From positions 1-7,951 of the forward strand of contig SKNG01000080.1 of NCBI GenBank assembly GCA_007120685.1: DNA of 7,951 bases, in the 5' to 3' direction. Source of the stretch: Paracoccaceae bacterium (GTDB taxonomy: Bacteria; Pseudomonadota; Alphaproteobacteria; Rhodobacterales; Rhodobacteraceae). This document shows positions 1 through 6,002 of the stretch, one piece after another; within the stretch, counting starts at the first letter, position 1; every line of letters begins with the position of its first letter. The notes beneath the pieces were generated by a model. That model made no database searches and was not told where the DNA came from. It saw only the letters and a program-made list of their open reading frames with translations. The position numbers were made by a program, and so were the translations under genes.

Positions 1-1008
1 ATCCGCATGGCCATCGCCTCGCCCGGGTTCTTCCTGGGCATGCCGCGCATGCTGTCGGGCCTGCACGAGCATCTGACCGGGCTGGGGGTGGATTTCGCCT
101 TCGACACCAAGGCGCGGCAACTGATCGTCGATGCGCGCGGCGCCGTGGCCGGGGTGCGCGCACAGGCGGCCGAGGGGCTGGTCGATTACACCGGGCGGGT
201 GGTGATGGCCACCGGCGGCTACGGCGCCAATACCGCGATGCTGGAGGCGTTTTCCGACCCTGATGCCGGGGCGCTGATGGTGCGCGGCTTTCGCGGTGCC
301 ACCGGCGACGGGCATCTGATGGCCCAGGCGGTGGGCGCGGGGCTGGCGGGCATGGGCGGGATGCAGGCGCTGCATATCGCCGCCGTCTCGCCCGATTCCA
401 CCGCCGCCGGCCAGCCCGCCGCCGCCGTCCCGCATGTGCTGAGCATCAATGCCGAAGGGCGGCGCTTCGTGGACGAATCGCGCGGCTATGTGGTGCATGG
501 CATGGCGGTGCTGGGCCAGCCGGACGGCATGACCTCGCTGGTCTTCGACCAGAGCATCGCCGAGATCGGCGCGGTGGCCGGTGTGCTGCGGTCTTTCGAG
601 CGCATGGGGCTGGAGATCATGCGCGCCGACACGCTGGCCGAACTGGCGGCGATGATCGGCGCCCCGGCCGAGGCGATGCAAGAGACCATCGCCGCCTTCA
701 ACGCTGCCGTCACCGATGGCGCCGCGCCGGGGGCCGAGCCGCCCAAGGCCACGCTGGCCTACAAGTTGGAAAACCCGCCGTTCTACGCGCTCTCGCCGCT
801 GCGGCCCGGCATCACGCTGACCTATGGCGGGATCATGATCGACGAGGCCGGGCGCGCGCTGGAACCCGACGGGCGGGTGATCGAGGGGCTTTATGCCGCC
901 GGCGAGGGCGCGGGCGGGGTGTTCCATGACGACTATATCGGCGGCGGCGCGCTGAGCATGTGTCTGGTCATGGGCCGCATCGCAGGGCGCAGCGCCGCCG
1001 GGGTTTGA
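1..1008 (+). CDS. FAD-dependent oxidoreductase, fumarate reductase/TcuA-like (5' truncated)
   Basis: The reading frame is open to the first base, so this is the C-terminal ~335 residues of a longer flavoprotein; the ATG at 7 is probably internal. Seen, numbering from that ATG: VVMATGGYGAN at about 65-75, the FAD-binding strand-turn of the FAD_binding_2 superfamily; GATGDGHLMAQAVGAGL at about 97-113; RFVDES at about 153-158; TYGGIMID at about 271-278; and a C-terminal GLYAAGEGAGGVFHDDYIGGGAL followed by GRIAG, which normally contacts the flavin. The N-terminal dinucleotide-binding GxGxxG lies outside the window. Fumarate reductases have an Arg-Leu-Gly-Gly-Asn type motif near the C-terminus; here it reads Tyr-Ile-Gly-Gly-Gly, so the usual catalytic Arg appears to be missing. 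This looks more like tricarballylate dehydrogenase (TcuA) or ketosteroid dehydrogenase relatives. The substrate is unknown. The cofactor assignment is strong and the specific reaction is not. The gene converges on the RDD gene and is followed by a palindromic repeat. Confidence 0.85.
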   Translation: MRMAIASPGFFLGMPRMLSGLHEHLTGLGVDFAFDTKARQLIVDARGAVAGVRAQAAEGLVDYTGRVVMATGGYGANTAMLEAFSDPDAGALMVRGFRGATGDGHLMAQAVGAGLAGMGGMQALHIAAVSPDSTAAGQPAAAVPHVLSINAEGRRFVDESRGYVVHGMAVLGQPDGMTSLVFDQSIAEIGAVAGVLRSFERMGLEIMRADTLAELAAMIGAPAEAMQETIAAFNAAVTDGAAPGAEPPKATLAYKLENPPFYALSPLRPGITLTYGGIMIDEAGRALEPDGRVIEGLYAAGEGAGGVFHDDYIGGGALSMCLVMGRIAGRSAAGV

Positions 1009-1027
1009 TGCGGCTTGCGGTTGATTG

Positions 1028-1044
1028 CTTCGCTCGCCGCGAAG
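1028..1044 (+). repeat. Small hairpin preceding repeat copy 1
   Basis: CTTCGC at 1028-1033 and GCGAAG at 1039-1044 form a 6-bp stem with a 5-nt loop, directly abutting the first TTCGAA palindrome. Repeat copy 2 also has GCTTCG at about the same distance (2856-2851 on the minus strand), but its other arm is not conserved. This may be the weakly conserved left edge of the repeat unit. Confidence 0.4.
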
Positions 1045-1104
1045 AACGCGCCTTCGAAGGCGCGTGCAAACGGGCTTTCGAAAGCCCGTTTCCTGGCGGT
1101 TCGC
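1045..1104 (+). repeat. Compound palindromic repeat, copy 1
   Basis: The unit holds a perfect 20-nt palindrome at 1046-1065 (half-site ACGCGCCTTC), a 3-nt spacer counted to the shared 22-nt core, a perfect 24-nt palindrome at 1068-1091 (half-site AAACGGGCTTTC), then GGCGGTTCGC at 1095-1104. Both palindromes are centred on TTCGAA. The same unit occurs inverted at 2779-2837, with all 56 aligned bases outside the spacer and one tail position identical. This copy lies between the convergent 3' ends of the flavoprotein (stop at 1008) and the RDD gene (stop at 1155). As RNA, each palindrome would make a strong hairpin on either strand. No run of T follows, so it is not a textbook intrinsic terminator. 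It could be a REP/BIME-like dispersed element, an mRNA 3'-end stabiliser or terminator, or a dyad-symmetric protein site. Confidence 0.85.
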
Positions 1105-1108
1105 CAGG
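1092..1108 (+). repeat. Third hairpin of repeat copy 1
   Basis: CCTGGCG at 1092-1098 and CGCCAGG at 1102-1108 form a perfect 7-bp stem with a GTT loop. It overlaps the conserved GGCGGTTCGC tail of the repeat. In copy 2 one substitution plus diverged flanks reduce this stem to GCG/CGC, so the full hairpin is particular to copy 1. Positioned 46 nt beyond the RDD stop, it may add to bidirectional 3'-end function here. Confidence 0.5.
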
Positions 1109-1154
1109 CCATCGGGCGAAAATGGCATGATCGCGCGCCGACGGGCGGAGGGCG

Positions 1155-1589
1155 TCAGTCCTCCACCCAGCGGTTGATCATGGTGGTGGACAGGATCACG
1201 TCGTTCAGCCCCTGCCGGTAGGGCGTGACCAGCATCAGCGCCACCGAGGCCACCTGCGGCACCACGAAGCCCATGCTGAAGGAAAAGATCACCGCGTGCA
1301 CGAGGCAGGTCACCGGGTCCGGCACGCGGCCGTCCAGATGGCGCAGCTTGATGCCGGCCAGCATCATCCCGGCCGTGGCGGCGTAGTTCGACAGCATCAC
1401 CCAGCGATAGGCGATGGAAACCGCGACCCACAGCACCGGAAAGAAAAACAGGCCGATGAAGGCGGTCAGCACCACCGCCACGATGACGATCAACAGGGTG
1501 ATTACCAGATCCACCACCCAGGCCAGCCCGCGCTTGACCACCAGCGCGTGATAGAATTCAGGTTCGATCTGGGGGTCGGGCAGGCGCAT
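1155..1589 (-). CDS. RDD family membrane protein
   Basis: Small integral inner-membrane protein, 144 aa from the chosen ATG. RDD proteins are named for conserved Arg-Asp-Asp residues and have been linked to ion transport in some bacteria, but the role here is unknown. Seen: the Arg-x-x-Ala-x-x-x-Asp motif (R20, A23, D27) at the edge of a long hydrophobic helix (about 22-45); a second hydrophobic stretch rich in Phe/Val/Trp (about 48-65); the family's TAGMMLAGIKLRHLDG segment; a third hydrophobic segment (about 92-118); and YRQGLND near the C-terminus, with the second conserved Asp. The start at 1589 is preferred over an in-frame ATG at 1619 because it begins after the upstream stop and has AGGGG, overlapping that stop, about 8 nt away. 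It is the last gene of the apparent sspB-ybaK-rdd operon. Confidence 0.85.
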   Translation of the reverse strand: MRLPDPQIEPEFYHALVVKRGLAWVVDLVITLLIVIVAVVLTAFIGLFFFPVLWVAVSIAYRWVMLSNYAATAGMMLAGIKLRHLDGRVPDPVTCLVHAVIFSFSMGFVVPQVASVALMLVTPYRQGLNDVILSTTMINRWVED

Positions 1590-1599
1590 CGGGCGGCCC

Positions 1600-2064
1600 C
1601 TAGGCGGTGAAGGCGCCAAGCCGCGCCCCGCAGGCGGCGATCAGCGCGCGGGGCTCGGCGGCGAAGACATGGCGCGGCGTGCCGGCGGCGGCGAAGACGC
1701 GGTCGAAGTCCAGCAGCCGCGGATCGGCCAGGATCACCGGCGCGGTCAGATGGCCCAGCGGCGCCACCCCTCCGATGGCGAAGCCGGTCTCGCGGCGCAC
1801 CTGGTCGGCATCGGCGCGCGACAGCCCCTCGCCGGCCAGCGTTCGGGCGCGCTCCGGGTCCAGCCGGTTGCCGCCAGCGGTCAGGAACAGGTAAAGCTGC
1901 CCGCTCTCGCCCACGAAGATCAAGGACTTGACGATCTGATCGAGCGCGCAGCCACAGGCCGCCGCCGCTTCCTCGGCGGTGCGGGTGGGGCCGGGCTCGA
2001 CGATCTGCGCCTCCAGCCCCGCCACCTGCAGCGCCGCCGCCACCCGCGCGAGGCTCTTGCTCAT
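1600..2064 (-). CDS. ybaK: YbaK/ProX-type prolyl-tRNA editing deacylase
   Basis: Free-standing trans-editing domain of 154 aa, the usual length for this family. Members hydrolyse tRNA(Pro) mischarged with Cys (YbaK) or Ala (ProXp-type) in the cytoplasm. Seen: EEAAAACGCALDQIVKSLIF with Lys46, which aligns with the catalytic Lys of E. coli YbaK; a central beta-rich segment (LYLFLTAGGNRLD); GFAIGGVAPLGH at 94-105, the conserved glycine loop of the substrate pocket; and AAAGTPRHVF near the C-terminus. The ATG at 2064 has AGAGGGG about 8 nt upstream. It starts 21 nt after sspB ends and stops 10 nt before the RDD start, so the three genes are probably co-transcribed. The specificity (Cys or Ala) cannot be settled from the motifs visible here. 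Confidence 0.9.
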   Translation of the reverse strand: MSKSLARVAAALQVAGLEAQIVEPGPTRTAEEAAAACGCALDQIVKSLIFVGESGQLYLFLTAGGNRLDPERARTLAGEGLSRADADQVRRETGFAIGGVAPLGHLTAPVILADPRLLDFDRVFAAAGTPRHVFAAEPRALIAACGARLGAFTA

Positions 2065-2085
2065 CGCCCTGCCCCTCTGCCTCGG

Positions 2086-2547
2086 CTACTTGCGGAACTG
2101 ATCGAGGCTGACCACCTCGCCCGGCTTCTTCGGCTCGGGCTCGGCCTCTTCCATCGGCGCCTCCTCGTCGTCTTCTTCCTCGTCATCATCCGAGACATGG
2201 GTCTCGAACTTCAGGCCGAATTCGACCGACGGGTCAACGAAGGTGGAGATGGCGTCGAAGGGCACATAGAGCGGTTCCGGCTGGTTGCCGAAATTCAGCG
2301 TGATGGCGAAGCCGTCGTCATCGACCTCCAGATTCTCGAACCAGTGCTGGATGACGATGGTGATTTCCTCTGGGTAGCGGGCGCGCAGCCAGTCGGCCAT
2401 GGCGACATCGGGGTGGCGGGTGCTCAGCGTGATGAAGAAATGATGCTCGCCCGGCAGGCCCCGTTCGGCAACACCGTCCATCACGTCGCGGATCAGCCCG
2501 CGCATGGCGGCGTGCATCAGATTGCCGTAGTCGATCCCCTGGGTCAT
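2086..2547 (-). CDS. sspB: SspB family ClpXP protease adaptor
   Basis: Adaptor that tethers ssrA-tagged (stalled-ribosome) proteins to the ClpXP protease. 153 aa from ATG 2547. Seen: a globular substrate-binding core at about 1-117, beginning IDYGNLMHAAMRGLIRDVM and containing the alphaproteobacterial-type stretches YPEEITIVIQHWFENLEV, LNFGNQPEPLYVPFDAI and FVDPSVEFGLKF; a very acidic, presumably flexible linker at 119-140; and a C-terminal GEVVSLDQFRK tail matching the ClpX-binding motif of SspB proteins. All functional parts are therefore present. An in-frame upstream extension (to 2706) lacks family features and is rejected; the chosen ATG follows AGGGAACAGGA. It is the first gene of the presumed operon with ybaK and the RDD gene. 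Confidence 0.93.
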   Translation of the reverse strand: MTQGIDYGNLMHAAMRGLIRDVMDGVAERGLPGEHHFFITLSTRHPDVAMADWLRARYPEEITIVIQHWFENLEVDDDGFAITLNFGNQPEPLYVPFDAISTFVDPSVEFGLKFETHVSDDDEEEDDEEAPMEEAEPEPKKPGEVVSLDQFRK

Positions 2548-2882
2548 TCCTGTTCCCTGCATCCGGGCCAAATCGGTCGGTGCCCAGCATAGGGGTTTCA
2601 TCGCCGAAGAAAAGACGGCAGGCGGCAGATGCTCCTGAAATACGCGCCGCGCACCAGACCGGCGGCGAGTTTGCAAGCAGACACGAGGCCTTGTCGGACA
2701 TGGCACTGGAAAACATGGCGCGAGGGATACGGCGCGGGCGGGGTGTGGCGCGTCTCACGCTTTCCGGCTGAAGACGTCGCGAACCGCCCGGAAACGGGCT
2801 TTCGAAAGCCCGTTCTACGCGCCTTCGAAGGCGCGTTGCCCGGCAGCAGCCGAAGCGCTCCATTGCAAACCGTATCACACGG
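2548..2882. other. Intergenic region sspB-priA (335 bp) with repeat and 5' leader
   Basis: No convincing gene. The part next to sspB must hold its leader and promoter. On the minus strand a -10-like TATGCT lies at 2591-2586, about 39 nt before the ATG, with no good -35 at 17 nt. The half nearer priA holds repeat copy 2 (2779-2837). Open frames on both strands across this region continue into priA or sspB without homology-like features and are read as shadows. No tRNA or other recognisable RNA was seen in 2640-2775. Confidence 0.6.
2779..2837 (-). repeat. Compound palindromic repeat, copy 2 (inverted)
   Basis: On the minus strand it reads in the same order as copy 1: a perfect 20-nt palindrome (2836-2817), a 2-nt spacer (AG), a perfect 22-nt palindrome (2814-2793), then the GGCGGTTCGC tail (2788-2779). 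It differs from copy 1 at one tail base (G for T) and in the spacer (2 nt instead of 3). It lies 45 nt beyond the priA stop and about 230 nt upstream of the sspB start, so relative to priA it has the same placement that copy 1 has relative to the flavoprotein gene. It probably acts at the priA mRNA 3' end or is a dispersed intergenic repeat. Confidence 0.85.
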
Positions 2883-5093
2883 CTACCAGAAGCTCTGCGG
2901 GTCGATGTCGATGGCCAGCCTGATGTTGCGCGGCAGGTGCAGCGCCGCCACCCAGGCGGAAAGCGCCCCCTGCAACGGCGCGGCCTTTGGCGCCTTGACC
3001 AGCATCCGCACGCGGTGCCGCCCCCGGATGCGGGCGATGGGCGCGGGTGCGGGGCCGAAGACCTGCGCGCCGATGCGGTGCAAGGGTTCGGCCCGCATCG
3101 CCAGCGCGCCGGCGTGGTCGAACACCGCCTGCAGCTCTGGCCCCGACAGGATGATCCCCGCCAGCCTTCCATAGGGCGGCATGGAGAGCGCGTGGCGCTC
3201 GGCTGCTTCGGCCCGCCAGAAGCCTTCCTCGTCGCCCGAGAGGATGGCGCGGATCACCGGATGGTCCGGCTGATGGGTCTGCAACAGCGCTCGGCCCGGC
3301 CGTTCCGCCCGCCCCGCCCGGCCCGCCACCTGCCGGATCAACTGGAATGACCGCTCGCCCGCGCGCAGGTCAGACCCGTGCAAGCCAAGGTCCGCGTCGA
3401 TCACCCCCACCAGCGTCAGAAGCGGGAAATTATGACCCTTTGCAACCAGTTGCGTGCCGATGATGATATCGGCCTCGCCCGCCGCGATGGCCTCGATCCG
3501 TTCCTTCAGGGCGCGGGACGAGGCGAAGAGGTCCGAGGACAGCACGGTGACGCGGGCATCGGGGAAAAGCGCGCGAGTCTCTTCCTCCAGCCGCTCCACC
3601 CCCGGGCCGACGGGCGCCAGCTTGCCCTCGGCCCCGCAACTGGGGCAGGCCGTTGGCATCGGCGCGGTGGCGCCGCATTGGTGGCACATCAGCCGTTTCA
3701 GGAAGCGGTGTTCCACCATCCGCGCATCGCATTGATGGCATTCGATCTGATGCCCGCAGGCCCGGCAGATGGTGACCGGCGCATAGCCCCGGCGGTTGAG
3801 GAAGAACAGAACCTGTTCTCCCGCTGCCAGCCGCTCTGCCGCCGCCCCGGCCAGCGCCGGCGATATCCAGCGGCCCGAGGGCACGTCCTGATCGCGCATG
3901 TCGATCGCTGCCATCTGGGGCAATTCCGCGACGCCGAAACGCGCGGGCAGGTCCAGCCGGGCGTATTTGCCGGCCTCGGCATTGGCCCAGGTCTCCAGCG
4001 AGGGCGTGGCAGAGGCCAGCACCACCTGCGCCCCGCAGAGCGAGGCGCGCAGCACCGCCATGTCGCGGGCGTTATAGAGCACACCATCCTCCTGCTTGTA
4101 GGATGGGTCGTGTTCCTCGTCGACCACCACCAGCCCAAGGTCACGATAGGGCAGGAACAGGGCCGAGCGCGCGCCGACCACCAGTTGCGCGCCCCCCTCG
4201 GCGGCCATGCGCCACAGCCGCCGCCGCTCGGTCTGGGTGACGCCGGAATGCCATTCGGCCGGCCGCGCGCCGAAACGGGCTTCCACGCGTTCGATGAACC
4301 CGGCGGTGAGCGCGATTTCGGGCAGCAATACCAGCGCCTGACGGCCGGCGCGCAGGCAGCGGGCGACGGCTTCCAGATAGACCTCGGTCTTGCCCGATCC
4401 GGTAACGCCCTTCAACAGCGTGACCGAGAAATCGCCCGCCCCATGATCAGCCCCCGCCAGCAGACGTTCCGCCGCTGCCGCCTGATCCGCTGACAGCGCC
4501 TTGCCGGGGCGGGCGGGGTCAAGGCGCGGATAGGGGGTGTCGCGCGGGGCCTCGCCCTCGATCAGCGCGCCCTGCGCGGCCATGGTCATCACCACGCCGG
4601 AACTGACGCCCGCCGCGCGGGTCAACTCGCCCATGGTCAGCGCCGCCCCGCCATAGCTGGCCAGCGCCGCCAGCACCCGGCCCCGCGCCTCGGTCATCCG
4701 CGCGGGCGGCGTGGGCCCCGCGCGCCAGACCCGGCGCATCGCCTGCCCTCCCACCAGCCCCGGCGCGCGGGTGGCCAGATACAGCATCAGTTCCGGCGGC
4801 GTCAGCGTGTAGGCGGCGGCGCGGGTGAGGAAGGCGCGCAATTCCTCGCGCATCGGCGGCACGTCCAGCACTCGGCCCACAGGGCGCAGCCGCGCCACCG
4901 GCAGATCGCCCGCCGCCGCACCCCAGACCACGCCCAGCACGCGGCGCGGGCCCAACGGCACCTCGACGAAATCGCCGGTCCGTGCGCCGCCCTCGGGCGC
5001 GCGATAGTCCAGCGCCTTGCCCAGCGGCTGGGTGACCAGCACGCCCAGCGGCGCGCCTTCGGCAAAGAAAAGGGGTTCCGGCAGGTCGGTCAT
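2883..5093 (-). CDS. priA: Primosomal protein N', replication restart helicase PriA
   Basis: 3'-to-5' superfamily 2 DNA helicase that recognises abandoned replication forks and starts primosome reassembly to reload the replicative helicase. 736 aa, full length for the family. Seen in order: N-terminal DNA-binding domain (about 1-110, including PLGKALDY and FVEVPLGPR); a winged-helix-like region (about 130-180); Walker A GVTGSGKT at 229-236; the DEEH box at 325-328; SATPS at 361-365; four CxxC pairs (Cys 443/446, 452/455, 470/473, 483/486), the complete zinc-binding set; GTQLVAKGHNFP at 546-557; QVAGRAGR at 588-595; and a C-terminal domain ending in DIDPQSFW. All core motifs are intact. The ATG at 5093 has only weak Shine-Dalgarno complementarity (CCGGGT). 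It is divergent from the transaldolase gene across a 98-bp gap. Confidence 0.97.
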   Translation of the reverse strand: MTDLPEPLFFAEGAPLGVLVTQPLGKALDYRAPEGGARTGDFVEVPLGPRRVLGVVWGAAAGDLPVARLRPVGRVLDVPPMREELRAFLTRAAAYTLTPPELMLYLATRAPGLVGGQAMRRVWRAGPTPPARMTEARGRVLAALASYGGAALTMGELTRAAGVSSGVVMTMAAQGALIEGEAPRDTPYPRLDPARPGKALSADQAAAAERLLAGADHGAGDFSVTLLKGVTGSGKTEVYLEAVARCLRAGRQALVLLPEIALTAGFIERVEARFGARPAEWHSGVTQTERRRLWRMAAEGGAQLVVGARSALFLPYRDLGLVVVDEEHDPSYKQEDGVLYNARDMAVLRASLCGAQVVLASATPSLETWANAEAGKYARLDLPARFGVAELPQMAAIDMRDQDVPSGRWISPALAGAAAERLAAGEQVLFFLNRRGYAPVTICRACGHQIECHQCDARMVEHRFLKRLMCHQCGATAPMPTACPSCGAEGKLAPVGPGVERLEEETRALFPDARVTVLSSDLFASSRALKERIEAIAAGEADIIIGTQLVAKGHNFPLLTLVGVIDADLGLHGSDLRAGERSFQLIRQVAGRAGRAERPGRALLQTHQPDHPVIRAILSGDEEGFWRAEAAERHALSMPPYGRLAGIILSGPELQAVFDHAGALAMRAEPLHRIGAQVFGPAPAPIARIRGRHRVRMLVKAPKAAPLQGALSAWVAALHLPRNIRLAIDIDPQSFW

Positions 5094-5191
5094 ACCCGGG
5101 ATATGGCAAGGGAGTGCATGAGGGGTTTCGGGGGCGCGGGGGTTAGGGTATGACGCCGGCCAGAGCCTTCCGCAACCCGAAGAGACGCGCG

Positions 5192-5845
5192 ATGAAATTC
5201 TTTGTCGATACCGCCGATGTGCCGGCGATCCGGGACCTGAACGACCTGGGCATGGTCGATGGCGTGACCACCAACCCCTCGCTGATCCTGAAATCCGGCC
5301 GCGATATCATCGAGGTCACGCGCGAGATTTGCGGCATTGTCGAGGGTCCGGTCTCGGCCGAGGTGGTGGCGCTGGAGGCCGATGCGATGATCGCCGAGGG
5401 GCGGCATCTGGCCGAGATCGCGCCCAATATCGCCGTCAAGCTGCCGCTGACCTGGGACGGGCTGAAGGCCTGCAAGGTACTGACGGGCGAGGGCAAGATG
5501 GTCAATGTCACCCTGTGCTTTTCGGCCAACCAGGCGCTCTTGGCAGCCAAGGCGGGCGCCAGCTTCATTTCCCCCTTCATCGGCCGGCTGGATGACATCA
5601 ATCTGGATGGCATGCAGCTGATCGCCGACATCCGCCAGATCTATGATAATTACGGGTTCGAGACGGAAATCCTCGCGGCCTCGATCCGCACGGTGAACCA
5701 TGTCACCGAGGCCGCCAAGATCGGCGCCGATGTGATGACCGCCCCGCCCGAGGTGATCCGGAAACTGGCCAGCCACCCGCTGACCGACAAGGGGCTGGAG
5801 ACCTTCCTGGCCGACTGGCAGAAGACCGGGCAGAAGATCCTGTAA
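5192..5845 (+). CDS. tal: Short-type transaldolase (TalC/MipB/Fsa family)
   Basis: 217-aa TIM-barrel class I aldolase of the short transaldolase / fructose-6-phosphate aldolase family. Transaldolases move a dihydroxyacetone unit between sugar phosphates in the non-oxidative pentose phosphate pathway. Seen: MKFFVDTADV at the N-terminus; GVTTNPSLI at 24-32; the Schiff-base Lys83 in NIAVKLPLTWDGL; NVTLCFS at 105-111; SPFIGRLDD at 127-135; and an ILAASIRTVNHV strand at 160-171. The AEV segment has Glu57 where E. coli FsaA has Gln59, a position reported to separate transaldolase from fructose-6-phosphate aldolase activity; this favours transaldolase. The start at 5192 fits the family N-terminus and has GAAGAGA upstream. 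An in-frame ATG at 5150 would add 14 basic residues and is unlikely. Confidence 0.93.
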   Translation: MKFFVDTADVPAIRDLNDLGMVDGVTTNPSLILKSGRDIIEVTREICGIVEGPVSAEVVALEADAMIAEGRHLAEIAPNIAVKLPLTWDGLKACKVLTGEGKMVNVTLCFSANQALLAAKAGASFISPFIGRLDDINLDGMQLIADIRQIYDNYGFETEILAASIRTVNHVTEAAKIGADVMTAPPEVIRKLASHPLTDKGLETFLADWQKTGQKIL

Positions 5846-5884
5846 CGGCCCGCCCCAACCGCAGGACATACCCCAGACAGTCGA

Positions 5885-5906
5885 TTGAAGCGTAAATACG
5901 CTGCAA
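5885..5906. promoter_or_regulatory. 22-nt imperfect dyad downstream of tal
   Basis: TTGAAGCGTA and TACGCTGCAA flank a central AA, so 9 of 10 half-site positions are mirrored. It lies 39 nt after the tal stop and about 96 nt before the DUF1036 start. As RNA it could fold into a short hairpin, but no T-run follows. As DNA it resembles a dimeric-repressor operator for the DUF1036 gene. Neither role is proven. Confidence 0.35.
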
Positions 5907-5989
5907 GCGCCCTTTCCCGCATGCCCGGGGCGGCAGTTTATTGTTGCCCGGACAGGATATCGTCGGCATCCTCTTTGTGTAATCAGTAC

Positions 5990-6002
5990 AAGGGGGGGGG
6001 AA
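5990..6002 (+). promoter_or_regulatory. Ribosome binding site with nine-G run
   Basis: The sequence before the ATG at 6003 is AA, nine G (5992-6000), then AA. The G-run can pair with the CCUCC anti-Shine-Dalgarno in several registers. A homopolymer this long is unusual and prone to slippage. Gain or loss of a G would change RBS spacing without touching the coding frame. Confidence 0.7.

Noticed and set aside
1068..1095. Second palindrome as a classical intrinsic terminator
   Set aside because: A strong hairpin but only three T's belonging to the stem follow it; no U-tract on either strand. Kept as a possible 3'-end element only.
1669..2592. 307-codon plus-strand open frame opposite ybaK and sspB
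   Set aside because: Arg/Gly/Leu-rich antisense shadow of two well-recognised minus-strand genes; no family features.
2548..2706. 53-residue N-terminal extension of SspB
   Set aside because: Basic, Pro/Arg-rich sequence unlike SspB, which begins at MTQGIDYG; an SD-like AGGGA precedes the internal ATG.
1045..2837. Inverted repeats as the ends of a transposon
   Set aside because: The enclosed genes are ordinary sspB, ybaK and RDD with no transposase, and each unit is itself palindromic and placed after a stop codon.
2318..3172. 284-codon minus-strand open frame spanning the sspB-priA gap
   Set aside because: Overlaps priA and sspB in another frame, is very Arg/Ser/Pro-rich, and runs through the palindromic repeat.
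3378..4493. 371-codon plus-strand open frame inside priA
   Set aside because: Lies wholly opposite the zinc-binding and helicase region of intact priA; composition is typical of a high-GC antisense frame.
5090..5869. 259-codon minus-strand open frame opposite the transaldolase
   Set aside because: The plus-strand transaldolase has all catalytic motifs; this frame is its antisense shadow.
5944..5983. Promoter for the DUF1036 gene (TTGCCC-N17-CATCCT, or TGTAAT at 5978-5983)
   Set aside because: The first pair matches consensus poorly; the second is a good -10 but has no -35 and would leave a leader of only about 13 nt. Not enough to call.
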